DNA of 64,000 nt from NCBI GenBank assembly GCA_963976865.1, contig CAXBLY010000004.1, positions 62,001 to 126,000 on the forward strand, written 5' to 3'. The notes beneath the pieces were generated by a model. The model saw only the letters and a list, made by a program, of their open reading frames with translations, did no database searches and was not told the origin of the DNA. Made by a program: the position numbers and the translations under genes. The DNA comes from UBA1858 sp963976865. GTDB taxonomy: Bacteria; Pseudomonadota; Gammaproteobacteria; UBA4575. Positions within the stretch are counted from its first letter, which is position 1, and each line of letters opens with the position of its first letter. This document shows positions 7,765-16,684 of this stretch, piece after piece.

Positions 7765-10161
7765 TTATGCCACCGACAGGTTCTTAAGTTCTACGGCTGC
7801 ATACACACTTCCCAGCTTCTCACTTCTAGCAAGCCCTCTTGGAATATGCACAGTGCCAGGCAGAACTTCATCATTCACAACGCACTTGAGAATACTACTG
7901 TTCTCTCCCTGTGTGACTTTCGCCCACTTTCCTTCAATCAAACCAAATTTTTCAACATCAGCAGCGTTAACCATCATCACCGCTTCATCGAGATTCTGTG
8001 CCTGTTTTAATGAAGCAGCATTTCTGACAATTGCATCGATCGAATAAATTGGTGTTGCACCTGTGCTAAACACAACATCCGGATCCCAGCTTTCAAGCGT
8101 TATGTTCGGTAGAGAAGCAAGCTCGTTACTGAATTCAAAAGAGTCACTTATCTGTTGTGAAATTTCCTGCCGCACATCTTCGATACTGATGTATTCAAAC
8201 CCATCAAGCGCCAGCTCTTCACCTAGCATGCGTAATATTTTCCAGCCATCTTTTACGTCGGCACTTGCTTCTACCACTCTGGAGTAAGCCTGCCATCTGC
8301 CTTCCATATTGATCTTGGTGCCTTCCGCTTCTGCATAACATTTGACTGGTAGCATCCAGTCACAATATTCCATCATTGCTTCGGTAGTGAAGGAGTTCAG
8401 CGCAATGACTGCTTCAGCCTGGTTAAGCGCATCCAATGTATCTGCAGGCAGAGTGCAGTCCCATTCCGGCTCCAGACCAAATAACAAATAAACCTTTCGA
8501 GGCGACCGGGTCATTTGCAGATAATTCATACCCGGTTCGTCTATCGAATTGGCCATCACTGTTCTATGCGGCAATGCACCCAGCAATGACGCGCCAGCAC
8601 TGTTTGATGCTGTCGATATATAACCAAATGTTGAATCTGATAACTGCGAGATCCAGTACGAAATGGCTCTTAAACTTGAATATTCATAATGGTGTTGCAT
8701 TAAATTACCAATCAACACACAGGTATTTTCATGTTCCAGTAGCGCCTTGGCGATAGCGGCCATGTCTTCATCAATTCTGCAACTGCTAAGCAAAGATTTT
8801 AGTGCTTCAGGGCCATTATGTTCAGAGCTATTATCCAGCGCTGCCAGCAATCCAACCAGATCCGCTAGCCAGTGTTGGGGTTTCACAATCACATGAGCAG
8901 ATAAATGCATATGGAATTCACAACTGTGCGGATTAATCACAAATACCTTTGCACCGCGCACACTGGCTTTACGAATTTTATGTGTGAGCATGGGCTGTTC
9001 ACTGCGCAGGTCTGAACCGACAAGTAAAATTACATCCTGATTTTCTATATCCGTTATATTTTGCCCTAGCCAGGGAAATGCCGGATCCGCATGCTGTTGC
9101 TCAAAGTCAATTTGATTAACCCGGTGATCTATATTTTTAACACCCATCGCGCGCGCAATTTTTTGCGTCAGGAATATTTCTTCATTACTGAGATTTGGAC
9201 TCACCAGAATTCCAACATCTTCTGAATCATATCGCTTTAACGTCTCCGCCACTGATTTCAGTGCATCAGACCAGTTCGACTCTTCCCATTCGCCTTCATT
9301 CTTTCGCATCACATGAGAAAGTCGGTTATCGCTATACATGGCTTCATAACTAAAGCGATCACGATCAGAAATCCAGGTTTCATTTACGTCAGAATTCTCT
9401 TGTGGAACCACACGAATCACTTCGTTGCGCAGTGTATGCATCATCAGGTTAGACCCAAACGAATCATGTACACTAATGTTGCTCTGCTCGATCATTTCCC
9501 ATGCGCGTGCCTTCATGCGTGAGGGTTTTGCATTTAATGCACCCACCGGACAAAGATCTATCACATTACCTGAGAGTTCAGAAGACAGTGACTTTTCTAC
9601 ATAGGTACCGATCTCCATAAACTCACCACGACCAGTAGCACCAAGTTCGCTTATACCTGCAATTTCATTCCCGAACCTGATACAGCGCGTGCAGTGAATA
9701 CAGCGAGTCATGTCCGTTGAAACAAGCGGCCCAATGTTCTTGTCGCGTACGACACGCTTTCTTTCATTGTAGCGACTGACATCTCCACCATAACCCATCG
9801 CTACATCTTGCAACTCACACTCACCACCCTGATCACACACCGGGCAGTCCAGAGGATGATTGATCAACAGAAACTCCATAGTTCCTTTTTGCGCATCCAG
9901 CGCTAATTTGGAACGCGTAAATACTTTCATTCCATCGCTGACCGGTGTTGCACAGGCTGGCAGGGGTTTCGGTGCTTTTTCAACTTCGACCATACACATG
10001 CGACAGTTGGCTGCCACAGATAAATGTTTGTGATAACAGAATCTGGGAATGCTGGCACCTGCCTGATCTGCCACCTCTATTAACATGGCGTTGCGTTGGG
10101 CCTGCACTTCCACGCCATCTATTGTGATGGTAACTAAATCCTGTTGGCTCTTTTCAGTCAT
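7765..10161 (-). CDS. nuoG: NADH-quinone oxidoreductase subunit G
   Basis: Largest peripheral subunit, 798 residues, carrying the electron-transfer clusters between NuoF and NuoI. N-terminal [2Fe-2S] domain: FCYHKHLSVAANCRMC plus a later Cys; then the His-ligated [4Fe-4S] motif HPLDCPVCDQGGECELQD; then CIHCTRCIRF with a distant Cys in NVIDLCPVGAL. The rest is a molybdopterin-oxidoreductase-like fold with no sign of a cofactor site. The cysteine cluster that holds N7 in E. coli is absent (after ARAWEM), so this is the mitochondrial-like, N7-less form. It begins 5 bp after nuoF. Confidence 0.97.
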   Translation of the reverse strand: MTEKSQQDLVTITIDGVEVQAQRNAMLIEVADQAGASIPRFCYHKHLSVAANCRMCMVEVEKAPKPLPACATPVSDGMKVFTRSKLALDAQKGTMEFLLINHPLDCPVCDQGGECELQDVAMGYGGDVSRYNERKRVVRDKNIGPLVSTDMTRCIHCTRCIRFGNEIAGISELGATGRGEFMEIGTYVEKSLSSELSGNVIDLCPVGALNAKPSRMKARAWEMIEQSNISVHDSFGSNLMMHTLRNEVIRVVPQENSDVNETWISDRDRFSYEAMYSDNRLSHVMRKNEGEWEESNWSDALKSVAETLKRYDSEDVGILVSPNLSNEEIFLTQKIARAMGVKNIDHRVNQIDFEQQHADPAFPWLGQNITDIENQDVILLVGSDLRSEQPMLTHKIRKASVRGAKVFVINPHSCEFHMHLSAHVIVKPQHWLADLVGLLAALDNSSEHNGPEALKSLLSSCRIDEDMAAIAKALLEHENTCVLIGNLMQHHYEYSSLRAISYWISQLSDSTFGYISTASNSAGASLLGALPHRTVMANSIDEPGMNYLQMTRSPRKVYLLFGLEPEWDCTLPADTLDALNQAEAVIALNSFTTEAMMEYCDWMLPVKCYAEAEGTKINMEGRWQAYSRVVEASADVKDGWKILRMLGEELALDGFEYISIEDVRQEISQQISDSFEFSNELASLPNITLESWDPDVVFSTGATPIYSIDAIVRNAASLKQAQNLDEAVMMVNAADVEKFGLIEGKWAKVTQGENSSILKCVVNDEVLPGTVHIPRGLARSEKLGSVYAAVELKNLSVA

Positions 10162-10166
10162 AAGCG

Positions 10167-11456
10167 TTATGCCGCATCTTCCTGTTTAGTGACCATACTG
10201 CAGCCATGCTTAACATAATGCACAAACTCTTCGCGATAATGCTGAATAAAACTTTGTACTGGCATTGCTGCCGCATCTCCCAGAGCACAAATAGTTCTGC
10301 CCTTGATCTTGCCTGCTACATCATCAAGCGTATCAATATCTGACAACCTGCCTTCACCGTTAACGATTCTTGTCAGCATTCTATAAAGCCAGCCTGTTCC
10401 TTCCCTGCACGGGGTACACTGACCACACGATTCAGAAAAATAGAAACGCGAGATACGACGCAACACCTGCACCATATCGGTTGTCTCATCCATGACAACG
10501 ACAGCACCTGATCCAAGAAAAGAACCCACCTCACCGATAGAGTCATAATCCATATTTGTCTTCATCATGACATCTCCGGGGACAACAGGGACAGAAGATC
10601 CCCCGGGTATAACGGCTTTTAGTTTTCTACCCTGCCAGACTCCGCCAGCCATGTTTAACAGTTCGCTAAAAGGTGTTCCCAGTGGAATTTCAAAATTACC
10701 CGGATTTGATACATGACCGGAAACAGAAAAGCATTTCACGCCACCATTATTGGGAATCCCCAGTTCTGCAAACCATTCAGAGCCGTTATTTATAATCGAA
10801 GGCACTGACGCCAGGCTCTCTGTGTTATTAATTGTTGTAGGGCAACCATATAAGCCAAACGCTGCCGGAAATGGCGGCTTAAATCTGGGCAGCCCTTTTT
10901 TACCTTCCAGCGACTCCAGCAAAGCAGTCTCTTCACCACAAATATACGCACCCGCACCCAGAACATCATGTAGCTCATAATCAAACCCGGAACCGAGTAT
11001 ATTTTTTCCAATATACCCCTGTTCATAGGCTTCGGTGAGTGCCTGCTTGAAACGTTTATACGGCTCATCCATAAACTCGCCACGCATATAGTTGTAGCCT
11101 GCCGTTGCACCTATGGCATAACCGGCGATGATCATACCTTCCACCAGTGAATGCGGATTGAAGCGTAGAATGTCGCGGTCTTTACATGTGCCCGGCTCAG
11201 ATTCATCAGAATTGCACACCAGATAAGTTGCTTTGCCGGTATTTTTTGGCATAAAACTCCACTTCAGTCCTGTAGGGAATCCTGCTCCTCCACGCCCTCG
11301 CAATCCGGAAGCTTTCACCAGCTCAACAACATCTTCTGGCGAAATTTTTTCATTCAGTATTTTTTCCAGTGCTTTGTAGCCACCTACCTGTTTATAAGTT
11401 TCAAGCGACCAGGGACTGGATAAATTTCGGGTTTGATATACGACGTCGTCCATCAT
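10167..11456 (-). CDS. nuoF: NADH-quinone oxidoreductase subunit F
   Basis: NADH-binding, FMN-containing subunit at the tip of complex I; it oxidises NADH and passes electrons to cluster N3. 429 residues. FMN/NADH glycine-rich motifs SGLRGRGGAGFPTGLKW (near residue 50) and GAGAYICGEETALLESLEG (near 165), and the N3 ligands ESCGQCTPCREGTG near 345 with a fourth Cys in RTICALGDAA. The ATG directly follows the nuoE stop codon, indicating translational coupling. Confidence 0.98.
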   Translation of the reverse strand: MMDDVVYQTRNLSSPWSLETYKQVGGYKALEKILNEKISPEDVVELVKASGLRGRGGAGFPTGLKWSFMPKNTGKATYLVCNSDESEPGTCKDRDILRFNPHSLVEGMIIAGYAIGATAGYNYMRGEFMDEPYKRFKQALTEAYEQGYIGKNILGSGFDYELHDVLGAGAYICGEETALLESLEGKKGLPRFKPPFPAAFGLYGCPTTINNTESLASVPSIINNGSEWFAELGIPNNGGVKCFSVSGHVSNPGNFEIPLGTPFSELLNMAGGVWQGRKLKAVIPGGSSVPVVPGDVMMKTNMDYDSIGEVGSFLGSGAVVVMDETTDMVQVLRRISRFYFSESCGQCTPCREGTGWLYRMLTRIVNGEGRLSDIDTLDDVAGKIKGRTICALGDAAAMPVQSFIQHYREEFVHYVKHGCSMVTKQEDAA

Positions 11457-11951
11457 TTAATCCAGTTCATCCAGAATTTCGTCAACCCTGGCTTCTGTTA
11501 AATTTTCATAGTAGACATGATTAACCTGCATCATGGGTGCACCACAACAGCCTGCCAGACATTCTTCTTCTTTCTTTAAATAATACTTTCCATCAGAAGT
11601 ACTTTGCCCGCATTTTATATTCAGCCTGTTTTCCAGATAATTAAGCATTTCTTCACCGCCGCGTAACATACAGGATAAGTTAGTACACACTGCAATCGTG
11701 TGTTTACCGACTGGCTCTGTTTCAAACATCGAATAAAAAGACGCAACCTCGTAGACAGCGATTGCTGGCATCTCTAATCTATCTGCCAGCGCGTCCATCT
11801 GGACAACTGGCAGGTAACCGTACTCATGCTGTATGGCATGCAGGCCACCCAGCACCGCAGACTGCTTTTGATTATCTGGAAAACGCGTTAACCAGTCAGC
11901 CACTTTCTGCTGTACTTCTGCGGACAAATCTTTTTGTATTATTTTTTCCAT
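11457..11951 (-). CDS. nuoE: NADH-quinone oxidoreductase subunit E
   Basis: Thioredoxin-like [2Fe-2S] subunit (cluster N1a) of the NADH dehydrogenase module, 164 residues. Cluster ligands are visible as CTNLSC near residue 90 and ECLAGCCGAPM near residue 130. The N-terminal half contains the helical bundle with the conserved VPVVQMDALA-like region. It lies between nuoD (4 bp gap) and nuoF (contiguous). Confidence 0.97.
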   Translation of the reverse strand: MEKIIQKDLSAEVQQKVADWLTRFPDNQKQSAVLGGLHAIQHEYGYLPVVQMDALADRLEMPAIAVYEVASFYSMFETEPVGKHTIAVCTNLSCMLRGGEEMLNYLENRLNIKCGQSTSDGKYYLKKEEECLAGCCGAPMMQVNHVYYENLTEARVDEILDELD

Positions 11952-11955
11952 AGTG

Positions 11956-13209
11956 TTATCTGTCTATCTCTCCAAACACTATATCCTGAGTACCTATCAC
12001 AGCAACCACATCAGCAATCATATGACCTCTAACCATTTCATCTAACGCTGAAAGATGAGCAAATCCTGGCGCTCTGATTTTCAGTCGATAAGGTTTATTC
12101 GCACCATCCGATACCAGATAAACACCAAATTCACCTTTCGGATGTTCGATGGCCGTATACACTTCGCCTTTGGGCAGACAATATCCTTCCGTAAATAATT
12201 TAAAGTGGTGAATCAATGCTTCCATATCATCTTTCATGTCAGCGCGTGGTGGCGGAGTAACTTTATGATCATCCAGCATCACAGGGCCTTTATTATTCTT
12301 TAACCACTGTGAACACTGTTTTATTATTTCATTGGACTGACGCATTTCTTCAATACGTACCAGATAGCGATCATAGCAATCACCATTCACCCCGACAGGC
12401 ACAAAAAAATTCATCCTGTCATAAACTTCATATGGCTGCTTACGCCGCAAATCCCACTCTACTCCCGAACCTCTCAACATTGGCCCTGTAAACCCGAGTT
12501 GCACTGCTCTCTCAGGTGACACAACACCTATGTTCACAGTACGCTGCTTCCAGATTCGATTGTCAGTTAACAGTGTTTCGTACTCATCAACACATGAAGG
12601 AAAACGTTCTGTAAATGAATCAATAAAATCAAGCAGCGAGCCTGATCTTTCTTCATTAAGCTTTTTCACTTCTTTATCGTCACGCCATTTAGAACTTGCA
12701 TACTGCGGCATTGTGTCTGGTAAATCCCGATACACGCCACCAGGACGATAATAAGTTGCATGCATGCGCGCACCAGACACTGCCTCATAACAGTCCATCA
12801 AATCTTCGCGCTCTCTAAATGCATACAGGAACATAGACATTGCTCCCACATCAAGTGCGTGAGCACCCAGCCACAACAAGTGATTCAGGATTCTGGTGAT
12901 TTCATCAAACATGACACGGATGTATTGCGCACGTTCAGGTGCTTCTATACCAAGCAGTTTTTCGATTGCCAAAACATAACCATGTTCGTTGCACATCATG
13001 GACACATAATCGAGCCTGTCCATATAACCAATACTCTGATTGTATGGTTTACTTTCAGCCAGCTTTTCTGTTCCACGATGCAATAATCCCACATGAGGAT
13101 CCGCGCGCTCGATGACTTCTCCGTCCAGCTCCAGAATAAGACGCAGTACACCATGCGCAGCAGGGTGTTGCGGACCAAAGTTCATGGTGTAGTTACGTAT
13201 CTCAGCCAT
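11956..13209 (-). CDS. nuoD: NADH-quinone oxidoreductase subunit D
   Basis: 49-kDa-type subunit that builds the quinone-reduction site together with NuoB; related to the large subunit of NiFe hydrogenases but lacking their metal-binding cysteines. 417 residues, starting NYTMNFGPQHPAAHGVLRL, with the conserved HVGLLHRGTEKL segment, and ending in DIVFGEIDR as is typical. It is a separate gene from nuoC (2 bp gap), unlike the fused nuoCD of enteric bacteria. Confidence 0.98.
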   Translation of the reverse strand: MAEIRNYTMNFGPQHPAAHGVLRLILELDGEVIERADPHVGLLHRGTEKLAESKPYNQSIGYMDRLDYVSMMCNEHGYVLAIEKLLGIEAPERAQYIRVMFDEITRILNHLLWLGAHALDVGAMSMFLYAFREREDLMDCYEAVSGARMHATYYRPGGVYRDLPDTMPQYASSKWRDDKEVKKLNEERSGSLLDFIDSFTERFPSCVDEYETLLTDNRIWKQRTVNIGVVSPERAVQLGFTGPMLRGSGVEWDLRRKQPYEVYDRMNFFVPVGVNGDCYDRYLVRIEEMRQSNEIIKQCSQWLKNNKGPVMLDDHKVTPPPRADMKDDMEALIHHFKLFTEGYCLPKGEVYTAIEHPKGEFGVYLVSDGANKPYRLKIRAPGFAHLSALDEMVRGHMIADVVAVIGTQDIVFGEIDR

Positions 13210-13211
13210 AA

Positions 13212-13931
13212 TCAGGATTCTTCCGCTTCAGGTTTGATGCTGCCTGAATGGCGACTGTCTTCACGGATAACTTTAGGTACCAGGACGCGTGGTTCAATAG
13301 AAACCGGTTCGTAAATGACTCTTTGTTTCGATGGGTCGTATCGCACTTCCACATGACCCACCAGAGGAAAATCTTTTCGCAACGGATGTCCAACAAAACC
13401 ATAGTCAGTTAACAGCCTGCGCATATCAGGATGACCGTCAAACACGATGCCAAACAAATCGAATGCTTCGCGTTCATACCAGTTAGCACAGTTCCAGATC
13501 GAACAGACGGAATTGACCATAGGCATTTCATTATCATCGCAAAAAATTTTTACTCGCAGACGGTGATTATTGACAATTGACTGCAGGTGATACACCACTG
13601 CAAAACGCGACGTCTGCATATCATGATCGATCGGATTATTATCAAATGTAAATCGTCCAAATGTATTTTTAGATACACCGCGACTAAAACCCGAACCTGT
13701 GGCCTGCTTGGTTTTCCATTCAGTTTTGCCATATTCCAGATAATCAATTCCTGCCACATCCATTAACTGGTCAAACTGAAACTCTGCTTTATCACGCAAC
13801 TGCAGAAATACTGATATTGCCTGAACTGTTTTCACAGTTAAGGTAAATTCATTACGATCCAACTCAAGCTGGCACTTTTCCTTATTTGCAAGTTCGCGCA
13901 GGGACGATTCAAAAATGTCTGTCTGACTCAT
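13212..13931 (-). CDS. nuoC: NADH-quinone oxidoreductase subunit C
   Basis: 30-kDa-type peripheral subunit, 239 residues, bridging NuoB, NuoD and NuoI. The family signature YEREAFDLFGIVFDGHPDMR followed by LTDYGFVGHPLRKDFPL lies in the C-terminal half. The last 30 residues are charged and variable. It starts 15 bp after nuoB. Confidence 0.97.
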   Translation of the reverse strand: MSQTDIFESSLRELANKEKCQLELDRNEFTLTVKTVQAISVFLQLRDKAEFQFDQLMDVAGIDYLEYGKTEWKTKQATGSGFSRGVSKNTFGRFTFDNNPIDHDMQTSRFAVVYHLQSIVNNHRLRVKIFCDDNEMPMVNSVCSIWNCANWYEREAFDLFGIVFDGHPDMRRLLTDYGFVGHPLRKDFPLVGHVEVRYDPSKQRVIYEPVSIEPRVLVPKVIREDSRHSGSIKPEAEES

Positions 13932-13946
13932 TGAAGTATTAATTTA

Positions 13947-14423
13947 TTAGCGCGTAATAGAATTGCCTCGACGTATTTTGTTTTGCAATTGCAATACTCC
14001 ATACATCAATGCTTCAGCGGTAGGCGGGCAACCAGGCACATAAATATCAACAGGTACAATACGATCGCAGCCACGCACTACAGAATACGAGTAATGGTAG
14101 TAGCCACCACCATTCGCACATGACCCCATAGAAATCACCCACTTTGGTTCAGGCATCTGGTCATATACTTTGCGCAATGCGGGCGCCATTTTATTTACTA
14201 GCGTACCTGCAACAATCATAACATCTGACTGTCTCGGGCTGGGCCTAAACACCACACCAAATCGATCGAGATCATAACGTGACGCACCTGCCTGCATCAT
14301 TTCAACAGCACAACACGCAAGTCCGAATGTCATTGGCCATAATGAGCCGGTACGAGCCCAGTTGACCAGGTCATCGAGCTTCCCTACGGCAAACCCCTGC
14401 TGCATTATTTGCTCAGTATCCAT
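13947..14423 (-). CDS. nuoB: NADH-quinone oxidoreductase subunit B
   Basis: Carries the terminal [4Fe-4S] cluster N2 that reduces quinone. 158 residues. The four expected ligands are visible: the adjacent pair Cys37-Cys38 (GLACCAVEMM), Cys102 (MGSCANGGG) and Cys132 (VPGCPPTAEAL). It follows nuoA after 21 bp. Confidence 0.98.
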   Translation of the reverse strand: MDTEQIMQQGFAVGKLDDLVNWARTGSLWPMTFGLACCAVEMMQAGASRYDLDRFGVVFRPSPRQSDVMIVAGTLVNKMAPALRKVYDQMPEPKWVISMGSCANGGGYYHYSYSVVRGCDRIVPVDIYVPGCPPTAEALMYGVLQLQNKIRRGNSITR

Positions 14424-14444
14424 ATAACTCCAGGCATGTACATA

Positions 14445-14801
14445 TTAGTCCCAATTTAGCGCACCTTTTTTCCATTCATAAATGAAACCGATAATGAGAA
14501 TCGCCAGAAAAAACGCCATTGCCAGTAATCCAGGAATGCCAATATCACGCAATGCGACAGCCCACGGAAATAAAAAAGCGATCTCCAGATCAAATATTAT
14601 AAATAAGATTGCAACCAGATAATAACGGACGTCGAACCGGCTGCGCGAGTCTTCAAAAGCTTCAAACCCACATTCATAGGGTGAATCTTTTGCAGATTCT
14701 GGCACGCGCTTACTCAGCAGCATACCTGCAAGTATTGGCACAGTGCCTATCACTAAAGCAATTGCCAGAAAGATTAGGATTGGAACGTAATTCTGAAGCA
14801 T
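14445..14801 (-). CDS. nuoA: NADH-quinone oxidoreductase subunit A
   Basis: Small membrane subunit of complex I next to the quinone channel; 118 residues and three helices. The conserved YECGFEAFEDSRSRFDVRYYL loop (residues 42-62; ND3-like Cys loop) is present. It is the first gene of the nuoA-N operon; the 5' region up to the next gene holds a CAAATC-GAT-GATTTG inverted repeat (14893-14907) but no promoter I could assign with confidence. Confidence 0.97.
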   Translation of the reverse strand: MLQNYVPILIFLAIALVIGTVPILAGMLLSKRVPESAKDSPYECGFEAFEDSRSRFDVRYYLVAILFIIFDLEIAFLFPWAVALRDIGIPGLLAMAFFLAILIIGFIYEWKKGALNWD

Positions 14802-15020
14802 ATCTGTAATAGTTTTTATAGTTATCGATTATGCCGCGATCGTGCACCCCGATGAATCGCATACAGATATTAAGCTCCCGCAGAAGGGAACACAAATCGA
14901 TGATTTGAATAGGAGGATAAATAAGCCCAAATTGGATAATTTATACACAAACCATAGATTTTATGGGAGTTTTTGCTTTGACTGGATTTCTACACTCACC
15001 ATATTTTGTAGAAGCCCATA

Positions 15021-15047
15021 AAAAAGGCTGCAATAAGCAGCCTTTTT
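15021..15047 (-). terminator. bidirectional intrinsic terminator
   Basis: An 11-bp perfect stem (AAAAAGGCTGC / GCAGCCTTTTT) with a 5-nt AATAA loop lies 22 bp downstream of the PEP-CTERM gene stop codon. The A and T runs give a U-tract on both strands, so it would insulate this gene from the nuo operon. Confidence 0.85.
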
Positions 15048-15068
15048 ATTAATCAGTTTTAAACCTGT

Positions 15069-15734
15069 CTACATGGACTGTCTTCTTCGACTGAAGCCAA
15101 CAAAACCAATTAAACCGGCACCTAGCATCCATACCGCAGCAGGAAGCGGTACAGGTGTATTTACAAATGACTCACTGCCATCTGGAGAAAAGCCCTGGAT
15201 ATGAATACCTACTCTCAAGGCACCACTAGCCAGCTCGCTGACAACGTCTGAGAAGTCCTTACCCATTTGCAGGTTAAATAATATCCCCAGCATTTCACCA
15301 TTGTTATTAATTCCATTTGCAGCACCTGGCTCATTCTGAGCCTCTAAGGCAGAGTCGCCAGAGCCGGTGGTATTAAAGTCTACCGTGTTGCCACCTGGCA
15401 AATCACCGTTACCATTAATTGGAAAATCAAAAAGCACACCCGCTGAATTCTGCAGACTGGCAATACTGAGCAATGTTGTTCCAACACCCGTGCCAGCGTC
15501 ATTATCAAAATAAATATCTGAAATGAAACTTGCGTTCGGCCCTGTATTTGTAAACTTGAATAACACTTGATCATTCATCGCGTCAGTCACTTCCAGAGAA
15601 GCCTGAGCTTCACCACTCGCGCAATTAGCCATGCTATTGTTTGTTATACAGTCGAAACTGAGCATAACAGCTGATGCATTCGTGGATAGTGCAAATGCTG
15701 TTGCTACTAGTGCTAATTTTATTATTTTTTTCAT
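15069..15734 (-). CDS. PEP-CTERM (VPLPA-type) sorted exported protein
   Basis: 221-residue exported protein of unknown role. It has a typical signal peptide (MKKIIKLALVATAFALSTNASA) and ends with VPLPAAVWMLGAGLIGFVGF followed by RRR, the VPLPA variant of the PEP-CTERM sorting signal, which an exosortase in the inner membrane would recognise and cleave. The middle is acidic, rich in Asn, Gly and Ser, and contains two N-terminal-half cysteines. The frame can be extended nine codons, but the ATG at 15734 follows AAGAAGG at 9 nt spacing. No exosortase or prosortase gene lies in this window. It has its own terminator. Confidence 0.85.
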   Translation of the reverse strand: MKKIIKLALVATAFALSTNASAVMLSFDCITNNSMANCASGEAQASLEVTDAMNDQVLFKFTNTGPNASFISDIYFDNDAGTGVGTTLLSIASLQNSAGVLFDFPINGNGDLPGGNTVDFNTTGSGDSALEAQNEPGAANGINNNGEMLGILFNLQMGKDFSDVVSELASGALRVGIHIQGFSPDGSESFVNTPVPLPAAVWMLGAGLIGFVGFSRRRQSM

Positions 15735-15802
15735 AGCCCCATACCTTCTTTGGTTGATCATATCGTCAAAAATCTATCTACCCTGAATATTACACTTTCC
15801 TG

Positions 15803-15816
15803 CATAGAATTCTATG
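15803..15816. promoter_or_regulatory. 14-bp perfect palindrome upstream of PEP-CTERM gene
   Basis: CATAGAATTCTATG is perfectly palindromic, and a second GAATATTC palindrome follows at once; they lie about 70-90 bp before the start codon. This is operator-like, but no regulator can be named. The rest of the gap 15762-16033 shows no gene; it also holds two hairpins close to the 3' end of tRNA-Leu, including ACCAGTG-CCCA-CACTGGT at 16013-16030. Confidence 0.35.
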
Positions 15817-16033
15817 AATATTCCATGAAGATTTTGTGATTAATCCTTTGAATTTTATAGGGTTATTTATCGACACTTCATTGCAGTAAGTTATCAGCAG
15901 AAGTTAATCTGATTTATGAAGAAAGTGGTATGTGTCATTTCCGCAGCACAGATAATTGAATATCCGCCGCATGATCTTACAGATATTGGCATAGCTGAAC
16001 TCAGCTAACGTAACCAGTGCCCACACTGGTGTG

Positions 16034-16118
16034 TGGTGCCGATGGCCGGAGTCGAACCGGCACAGCTTTCGCCACAGCCCCCTCAAGACTGCGTGTCTAC
16101 CAATTCCACCACATCGGC
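16034..16118 (-). tRNA. tRNA-Leu (GAG)
   Basis: An 85-nt class II tRNA on the minus strand: acceptor GCCGATG pairs with CATCGGC, long variable arm, anticodon loop TTGAGGG giving anticodon GAG, encoded CCA. It follows secG by 42 bp in the same direction, the same secG-tRNA-Leu arrangement found in E. coli and Pseudomonas. Confidence 0.97.
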
Positions 16119-16160
16119 TATGTTGTGTGTATTCAGGTTGCTGAAGGCAACGCTGTTATA

Positions 16161-16658
16161 TTACTGAGGTATATCAGAGGGCATTGCCTGCCCTGCTTTA
16201 TCGATAGTTTCATCTACCGCATCATTCGCAACTTCGGGTACATCAGAGGCCTGCTGTGATTTCTTTTGCATCTCGTCTTTAACAATGTCCAGCATTTCTT
16301 CTGCCGACGCGCCTTCAGGCAGATTAATCACATTTGGCATATCAGAAGGTGTCTCCGGTATATCCATTTGCTGTTCCTGTGTTACAGACTGCATCACGCT
16401 CTCAGCTACATCACGATTACTCGCCAGATATGCCAGCACTATACTGTTAATAAAGAAAGCTGCTGCCAGAATAGCAGTTGCACGCGTCATGAATGAGGAA
16501 GAACCCTTCGCACCAAACACTGAACCAGATGCGCCGCCACCGCCGCCGCCGCCAAACGCTGCACCAGCTGCCGCACCTGCGCCTCTTTGCAATAACACCA
16601 GGCCAATTAATCCTGCGGCAATAAGTACATCTACTGAAACCAAAATACTATATAACAT
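16161..16658 (-). CDS. secG: preprotein translocase subunit SecG
   Basis: Auxiliary subunit of the SecYEG protein-export channel, 165 residues. Two membrane helices flank the typical VLLQRGAGAAAGAAFGGGG segment, which here contains an eight-glycine run encoded by a GGC-rich repeat near 16530-16550. The second helix is followed by an acidic, low-complexity tail of about 80 residues rich in Asp, Glu and Pro that makes it longer than the 110-residue E. coli protein. It lies between tpiA and tRNA-Leu. Confidence 0.95.
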   Translation of the reverse strand: MLYSILVSVDVLIAAGLIGLVLLQRGAGAAAGAAFGGGGGGGASGSVFGAKGSSSFMTRATAILAAAFFINSIVLAYLASNRDVAESVMQSVTQEQQMDIPETPSDMPNVINLPEGASAEEMLDIVKDEMQKKSQQASDVPEVANDAVDETIDKAGQAMPSDIPQ

Positions 16659-16684
16659 TCGTAACTACCGTATTTGTAATAAAT

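Noticed and set aside
14710..14895. 61-residue frame spanning the nuoA start
   Set aside because: Overlaps nuoA in another frame with no ribosome-binding site and no protein-like composition.
14905..14925. AGGAGG on the plus strand
   Set aside because: No start codon or open frame follows it; chance or structural.
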